The notes below the pieces were generated by a model, which saw only the letters and a list, made by a program, of their open reading frames with translations, ran no database searches and was not told the DNA's origin. From NCBI RefSeq assembly GCF_949628215.1, contig NW_027441375.1:248001-312000 (forward strand): DNA of 64,000 bases, given 5' to 3'. Shown in pieces: positions 57,447 through 64,000 of the stretch; position 1 is the stretch's first letter, and every line of letters begins with the position of its first letter. The position numbers were made by a program, and so were the translations under genes. This stretch comes from Phalacrocorax aristotelis. Taxonomy: Eukaryota > Chordata > Aves > Suliformes > Phalacrocoracidae.

Positions 57447-57985
57447 CAGGGAGTCAGATCAAGAGAGCCAGAGAACAACAAAACACCGACAGGCTACAGG
57501 ACAGAGCAGGAGGAATAAAAAAAAAAAAAAAAAAAACGGAGCCAGAGCCAGGCAGAGAGAGGCGGAGAAAGAAAAAGGAGCCACAGGCTACAGGACAGAG
57601 AGAGGGAGGACTGAAAAGACGGGGAGGCAGGGAGACACTCAGAGCGAGATGGAGAAAGAAGGTGCGGGGGGGGGGGGGGGGGGGCGCAAAAAAAAAAGTA
57701 AATTTTGCAGCAGGTAAGGAAAGAGAGGGGGCCAGGGGAGAGACAGGGAGGGCCCAGGACGCACAAGAGAGGCAACGGGGCCCCAGTGGCCCAGGACTCA
57801 CCGCGACTCTCGCTCTCAGCGCTGCTGGCACAATTTAGCCGTTCAGATGCTTCTTTCCCCTCCTCTCCTCCCTGCCTCTTCTGCAGCTCCAGACTCTAGG
57901 CCGTCCTCCACCTGAAGAGAATACGTGGGTGTCTTACAGCTCTTACCAGATGAGGCTTCCTAGGCACGTAGCCTAGCTCGCCCGT
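57447..57985. repeat. Purine-rich repeat plus flank, fourth copy
   Basis: Copy of 10236-10765 with the longest G run (19; 57666-57684) and a longer A run near 57518. Confidence 0.85.
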
Positions 57986-58385
57986 GCTGGAGCTGGGGGC
58001 AGTCGCACGGGGCAAGGGGGGCCAGGGGAGGCTGAGGGGGAGCTCTGGTGAGCTGGGGAGTCGGCCATCTTCTGCACCCAGAAGCTGCAGGGGGAAAAGG
58101 TCATCATCCTCCTCCTCCTTTCCCTCTTCCCTTCTATCAGCTCCCGGGTAACTCCTAGGGCTGCCCTCACCCGCTCGCCTTTAGCATACCAGAAGCCTGC
58201 CTCGGCGGGTCATTTGAAGCTTCCCATCCCACCAGCCCCAGTAGTACAGGCACACAAGGAGATACCCCTGCACCCACCAAAGGGGCTCGCTCACCTCGCC
58301 GGCAGCCCTAGGCCTCACCCGACACAGGGAATCGTGTCCGACACACCACCACGCTGCAGCAAGAGCAGAGGAGGCCTTTCCTTAC

Positions 58386-58449
58386 CAGGAAGCAGCAACG
58401 AGCACGGCGGCATCACCTCGCAGGCACTGCAGCATCGCAGGGCTGTTAC
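58386..58449 (-). other. Candidate exon, duplicate of 11166-11229
   Basis: Same splice signals and same 20-residue open frame. Confidence 0.35.
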
Positions 58450-59448
58450 CTGCGGAGAGAGCAATGGGGATCACAGGGACGCCACCGCGCGTGCGCGGCT
58501 CCCGGGCTCAGTACCCAATTCTGGTCGCTGGGCAGCAGCATTATCTGAATTACTCTTCTCGATTAATACCATCCAGAAACCGTAACTTGGCTGCATCCAC
58601 AGAGCTTCTATTCCTCTGCACCTTTCCCCCTCGCAGCCCCAGCAGCGCCGTTCATTGCCTCTGCACCAAACAGCAAAGTGTCTCGAGGGAGGAGAAGCAG
58701 CACAGCAAACCTGGGGAACAAGGTTGGGTTCCCACCCCCGCAGAATAAGCCCCAGGAACTGCTTGTAGGCATGTGGCATCAGGGTTGTGATCGGGTTTTG
58801 GTTTGGTTTTCTTTTTTTTTCCCCCGCCTTCTTTACATAATGTAATAATTGGGGTTGCTTTTCCAAACTACTGAGTTCTGTGGGGATTTTTTGTGCTTTT
58901 GCCCTACAAAAAATGGTCATTTTCACTTTCGGTTTTGTGCATGAGAATGGTTGGTGGGTGCTTTTAGGTTGTTGTTCCTTCCCCCCACCCCCTTTTTTTT
59001 TTCCTTTCCAGCCGCACAAATCCAGCTGGAGTTGGCTTTCCCAGAAGCCCCAAGTTGTTTTCTTTCCACCAGAATTCTTCCTGTATTTTCACCCCTCATT
59101 GCAGGCCCAGAGTCAAGGGGTTTGAGGTATTTTTGTGCCCAGGCAGCAGCTCCCAGGCTGCATAAGCAGCCCCACAGGGGGAAGTCCCCGTTTGAGGGAA
59201 TCGGCCCCAAATTGGGATGGGAAAGTGAAGAGAAGGAGAAAAAACCCTGAATAACCTGAAAAAGAACACCTACTCCAGCCCACCAAGCACCGGTCACCTT
59301 GCCTGACTCACCTCCAGGGCCCACATCACGCTCGGCTCATCGCTTAGCACCCTCAGATCACAAAAAAAAAAAAAAAAAGAGTAAAACCCATAATGGAGCC
59401 CTATAGCCATCAGTCACATCTTCCCTCCAGTACTACACACAGACTCAC

Positions 59449-59508
59449 CTTCTTACAGCGCTCCCCTGGGCTCTCCTCCGTTGCCCTGCACGACTCATCC
59501 ATCTGCAC
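59449..59508 (-). other. Candidate exon, duplicate of 12228-12287
   Basis: Same 60-nt exon with both splice signals kept; one base differs in the adjoining acceptor region. Confidence 0.35.
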
Positions 59509-62500
59509 CTGGAAAAACAGCGTTACTGAACAAGTCACCTGGAGGCACAGCAACAGCTTAACCATTCCACAGCTCCTGCGCCCACGTAGGAATACCATCT
59601 AGAGCCCAACTACAGCCTGCCGTTAAAGGAAATGCATTAAATCAAACGTTAAGCCCTCGCACATACAAGCCGGAACAGCAAAAACACGGCACGCTCGCGC
59701 ACCCAGGGCGCAGCCCGACGGAGGTCCACGCGCACCTCGCCGGTTTGATGCGGAGCCACCCAGCATCCCTGCGAGCACAGCTGCAGGCGCAACAGCAGTT
59801 TCACCTACACCCATCTCGGCACGCAGCGCTTCTGAAGCTTTAAGCTGAAAGCCCTACCTTGACGCTTGGCCACACTAGAAGCGAGCCGTAGCTAGGACTC
59901 CACAGAAACACAGCAACACAAATTGCACACCCACAGCGGCAACAGCCTTGCAACTACTTAGACCAGGAACAACAGAGGAAAGTAAAACGGCTTCATCACC
60001 CGCACAGGAAAAGCGGCAGACGGAGGCAAAGGGTCAGCATTCATAGCCCTTACAGAACACAGGCGTTCTCTCTCCTTCCATTCCTAAACCCATCCCTTAG
60101 GTCTAAATATCGCAGCCCTGCTGTGGCAATAGCGAGAGCGGGGAACGAGAGCCCTGCCGCCGGCCGTTTGTGCGGCAGGACACAAAAACAGAGGGACATG
60201 TTTTGCCACACACAACCCTGAATCTCCTGAAAAGTTATGTTTACCAAAAATAGGCATTTGGAACATATTGCCAAAAACAAAACATTCGGCAATAAAACTT
60301 TTATGTGTTTGACACCCGCACATTTTTTGGGAACTTGCTATTTGCTTCCTGGTTTTGCTGGTCTTCCCTCAGAAGTTCTACCTGCAGCCAAGTTATTCCC
60401 ACCCGCCCGACCGGTTCAAGCATTCACCTTCCTGGTATTACCAGCACATTGAGACACAGGCGAGGAACTTAACTGCTCTTCTAAAACTATCCAAATGACA
60501 ATTACAGCCCTGAAAGAGGAGTGGAAGAGAAGAACAGGAGAGATCAGGCAGCAAAAATGCTCTGCAGGCTGCTGCCAGCCAACACTGCACTCTTTTGTTA
60601 AAGCCACCCCGCCCCCCCAAATGCAAACAAAAAAACCCCCCATGACTTCATGAAGTGCGTGGGTTTTTTTTCTTTTCAGTAGTCCTTTTGGAGCTCATCC
60701 CTGTCTCAGCATCTTGTCTTGTCAGAGCATGAAGTGCAGATGATCTGTATCCGATGACATTTGCATGGGATGAATACATTTTCAGAAATAGACCCGATCC
60801 GTGAGACTCCTGTCACCTTTGTGGTTTTAATAATCGTAACTCAATTTTATCGACTGACACACTTGTGAGAAAACTAATTAACTTGAAACGTAGCCTCTCC
60901 TCGGGGAAAAAATGTGTTAGACACCAAATGAAACCGATTCAGAGCTCCAAACCACGATGGAGCCGATAGAGCTGTTGTGACTTAGTTTGTATGTTTAATT
61001 AATTGGTTAATAACTCTTCTAAGCAGCGCAGAATGAAGAGCTGGACCCAAAGAGGGTGCGCTGCGCTGGATCCAAAAAGCACCCTTCCTCCAGAGACCCG
61101 CCTCAGGTGGCGAGTTCGCTCTGGTGCATGCCGGCCTCCCGAACTTCGGGGTCCGATGTGACCGGACCCCCACCTCCGGGGAGGGTCCTCGTACCCTGCC
61201 CAACCCTTGCTTTCCCCTGCAGCCCCCGATGCCCCCACGCCACCCCCACAAGCAGCCAAACCGGCTTCTGCTTTTGGCCCCCAAACCAGCTCACTTTGGG
61301 ACCGGTTCTGAGCCAAAAAGCCCAGCTGCTGAGCCTGTTCTCAAGTCCCAAAAGCGCAGCACTTGACCTCTGCTCCTCAGCCCAAAACCACACCACTTAG
61401 TCCCCTCGCTCAGGCCCTCAAAACGCACGACTCGATCTGTTTCAGGGCCCCGGCGTCAGCCACAGGAGCCTGCTCTCAAGGCCCAGGAACAGAAGAGCTG
61501 TGCTCTCCACGCTCAGGGACCAAACCAGCTGAACCTGGCTGCGTCCCGGCCCCCTCCGCAGTCCCCACGGGCAACGCTCAGGGCCGCGGAGAGCGCAGCC
61601 ACCCCGCAGCCCTGCACCCCCACGGCCCACGCGGGCACTGTCGGGGAGGCCTTGGGAACTGAACTGCGCGGGCCCGGCCCCGCACCCCGGCCCCGCACCC
61701 CAGCACCGGCCCGGCAGCGCTTTCTTCCTGCTCTCGCAGGCCTCGTTTCCCCGGCAGCGCCGGGCCCGCACCCCAACCCCACAGGGGGCCGGGCCCGGCC
61801 CGCCTCCAGCAAACCGCGGCGGCAGCAGCCGGGGTCCCTGCCTGCCTCGCGGGCAAGGGGGGACCCGCCCGGCACCGCAGGAGCCCCCGCCGGGGTCGCC
61901 GCCGCCGCCGCCCGACCCCGACGAGGAGCAGCCGAGAGCCGGGTGGGGCTGCCCCTACTCCCCGGGGACGGGCACGGGCTCGGCCCCAAAACCCAACCAC
62001 CGACCCACGACAGCGCTCGGCCCGGGGCCGCTGCTGCCCGCACCCCGCCGCCCCCCCGGGGGCTCCGCGGACCGGGAGACCCCACAGCCCAAACCCGCCG
62101 ACCCACAGCGCGCCCGGCCATGCGGCTCCTCACCTGCTCTGGCGCGGCTCCGGCTGCCCCACGGCCCGGCACGGAGCCGAACCCGGCCACCGGACCATCC
62201 GCCAACCCCCCCAACCCCCGGACGCTCCGGGACGGTTCTCGTCCCTTTTCGCTCTGACGCCTCGAGCCGAGCCGGCCCCGCTCCTCCGAGCTACCGGCGG
62301 TGCCCGCTCTGCTGCTCGGGGCCGGGCCCTGTTCTCGCCCGGACGCGAGAAGCCGCTCCGGGGTCTTCTCGGTGCGTCCAGCCCCGTGCCGTGCCGGAGC
62401 GGGGAGAGCCGGGTACGAGCGCGGAGCCCTGGGGCAGGGGTTGTCCCAGTGCCGCCGACGGTGTGTGGGGGGGGTGTCGTCGTCCCCCGCCCCACGCGGG

Positions 62501-62706
62501 GGGCGCACACACGGTACACCCGCGGGCAGGGGCATCCCCGGGGAGCCGTGCGGCCGGGCTGCGCCGTAGGAGGGGAAGGTGATGTTGGTTTCCCATTTTC
62601 CCCGCAAACTGATCCTCCCCCCCGGCCCCCCCTTTCCCGCGCGTTACAGCCCGCGAAAAAGCTTTTAACAACCCGATCGACAACACTCCCTTTATCCCTC
62701 TTCCAG

Positions 62707-62955
62707 CAGCAGCAGCAGCAGCAGCGAGAGATTAAGGCAACTGCAGCAGAGGGGAGGAAGGCAAGGAGAGCCTTTTCAAGCAAGGGCAGGACAAAATGCA
62801 CGGCGTGGACAGGCACAGGAGAGGCTGCATTATCTGGAAAGCACAACGCCTGCCCAAGGGCAGAAAATAAGGAACGAATTGTTTCCAAGGAGCTGCAGCA
62901 GACGAATCACCTTTTTCTTTATTGCACTCCTGCCCTTTGTTATCCAAAGCGATAG
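62707..62955 (+). other. Candidate terminal exon, duplicate of 15487-15735
   Basis: Identical open frame and stop. Confidence 0.22.
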
Positions 62956-63434
62956 GCTTCACCACCGGGCAGAAAATAGCTGCCTAGATTTACACGGACA
63001 ACCAGAAACAATCAAGCCACCCAGCAAGAAGTTCGCAGCAGAGGTATAACCCATCAGCAGCTAAAACATTTGTTACGCAGGCACAACTAGGCACTAAACA
63101 AAGGCTTTCCAACACTGGAGGTCTAGAACAGGTAGACATTAGCACAGAAGCACAAGGGGCTCCGTCACACTGCACAAATCTCCCGTGCCTACACACGCAC
63201 ACGTTCAGAAGTTAGTTATCAGAAAACGCCCGACTCAGCCATTTGCCACAGTCACGAGACTCACGACATGACACACGAGGTGGGCTCAGAGTTTTAAGGC
63301 AAGAAATACCTCCCCCACCCCCCACCAGAGATCTTTCAGGCTCCAGACCTGCCATCTCCCCGCACCAAACGTAACCGGCCAAAGGGTTTCAGGTGACCCA
63401 AAACACAGTACACAAAAAATAACCGGGGAGAGCC

Positions 63435-63986
63435 CTACATTGTGGAAAAGCGAACGATGCCCGACCGGGGCTTCTCTGCGGGGCCCGGCCCCCGCCCCGC
63501 CCCCGGCCCGACCCGCACGGAGATACCCCCCGGCCCGCGCCAGGCCTCACCTCACACGGAGACCCACCCGCTGCCCGAACTCACCCACCAGCGCTCTCCG
63601 GACCCCGGACACGGCCGCGCTGCTCTCTCAGGCGGCTGCCGCAGGCGAGGCTCGGGCCCCGCCAGGCCTCCAGGCGTCCCGAGGGGCTGCCGGCCACCGC
63701 AGGGGATGGCTGCCGGCGGCCGGACCGCCGCGGCGCTCCCCGCCCAGCTCCGAGCAGGCTCCGCCGGCCGCGGGCTTCCCACGCCGGGCCGCAGAGGGGC
63801 CCCGGCACCGCACAGGGACGCCTCGCGACCCGGCCGCCACACGCACCGGCCCTTCGGCCTCCACACGCACCGCTCCCGCCCCCGCTCCGACGCGCCGCGC
63901 ACGCGCCACCGGAAGCCCGAGCCCCGCGGGGCGGCCCTTAAAGGGCGGCCGGAAGGAACGGCCCCCACCGGCCCCGCCCCCGCGCC
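63435..63986. promoter_or_regulatory. CpG island, right-hand copy (truncated by sequence change near the window end)
   Basis: Matches 16215-16766. The expected CCCAGCCGGTGAGC donor and CTCF-type site do not follow; the last 14 bases are a different GC-rich sequence. Confidence 0.6.
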
Positions 63987-64000
63987 GGACCGCCCCCGCG

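Larger units (their letters stand above)
57986..63986. repeat. Block B, right-hand duplicate
   Basis: Collinear with 10766-16766 with rare substitutions and homopolymer length changes. It carries the candidate exons 58295-58353, 58386-58449, 59449-59508 and 62707-62955, the CpG island (about 61521-62650), (CAG)7 at 62704-62724, minus-strand AATAAA at 62918-62923, and most of the second CpG island. Differences worth noting are at 61690-61705 (GCCCCGCACCCC against GGCGGGGCAGCC) and 62134-62146. Confidence 0.92.

Noticed and set aside
1-64000. Telomeric TTAGGG arrays or known rRNA/tRNA genes
   Set aside because: None seen on either strand.

Overview
The window is vertebrate nuclear DNA, and I think it is from a bird; there are no prokaryotic operons. 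The evidence is CpG-island promoters with vertebrate factor motifs (ZNF143-type, CTCF-type), split gene-like exons with GT/AG signals, a decayed class I (gamma-like) endogenous retrovirus (ERV), and a huge minisatellite of ACTGGG/CCCAGT units of a kind I associate with small GC-rich avian chromosomes. The species assignment is inference. No intact protein-coding gene could be identified.

Layout. (1) 1-432 is the 3' part of an LTR. (2) 433-4642 ('block A') holds a purine-rich repeat, a GC-rich stretch, a ZNF143-type promoter, a CpG island with a CTCF-type site, a short 11-bp array and a long purine-rich degenerate repeat. (3) 4643-10235 is an ERV with both LTRs, broken gag and pol, and no env. 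(4) 10236-17073 ('block B') repeats the purine-rich start and the CpG island of A but has about 3.3 kb of extra sequence with a second CpG island. (5) 17074-22640 is largely single-copy sequence with only candidate exons. (6) 22641-23090 is a GC-rich 58-bp minisatellite. (7) 23100-47315 is a 24-kb satellite of a basic 21-bp unit whose orientation flips 19 times. (8) 47316-63986 is a second, direct-orientation copy of LTR + A + ERV + B. It is about 99.6% identical to the first over the ERV interior, by hand count. (9) The last 14 bases match neither copy.

How the parts relate. The ERV inserted once into the purine-rich repeat, with the same 4-bp flanks in both copies, and decayed. The whole LTR-A-ERV-B block was then duplicated, so the same breaks occur in both proviruses. 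The duplicates now flank the satellite. Small pieces of the same satellite family, including an orientation flip, lie in block A (3256-3445) and its copy (50391-50627). The CpG islands carry splice-donor signals on both strands, as expected of bidirectional promoters, but I could not assemble a recognisable protein.

Most open frames in the window are artefacts. The 21-bp unit has no stop codon in any of its six frames, so the satellite produces long open frames on both strands.
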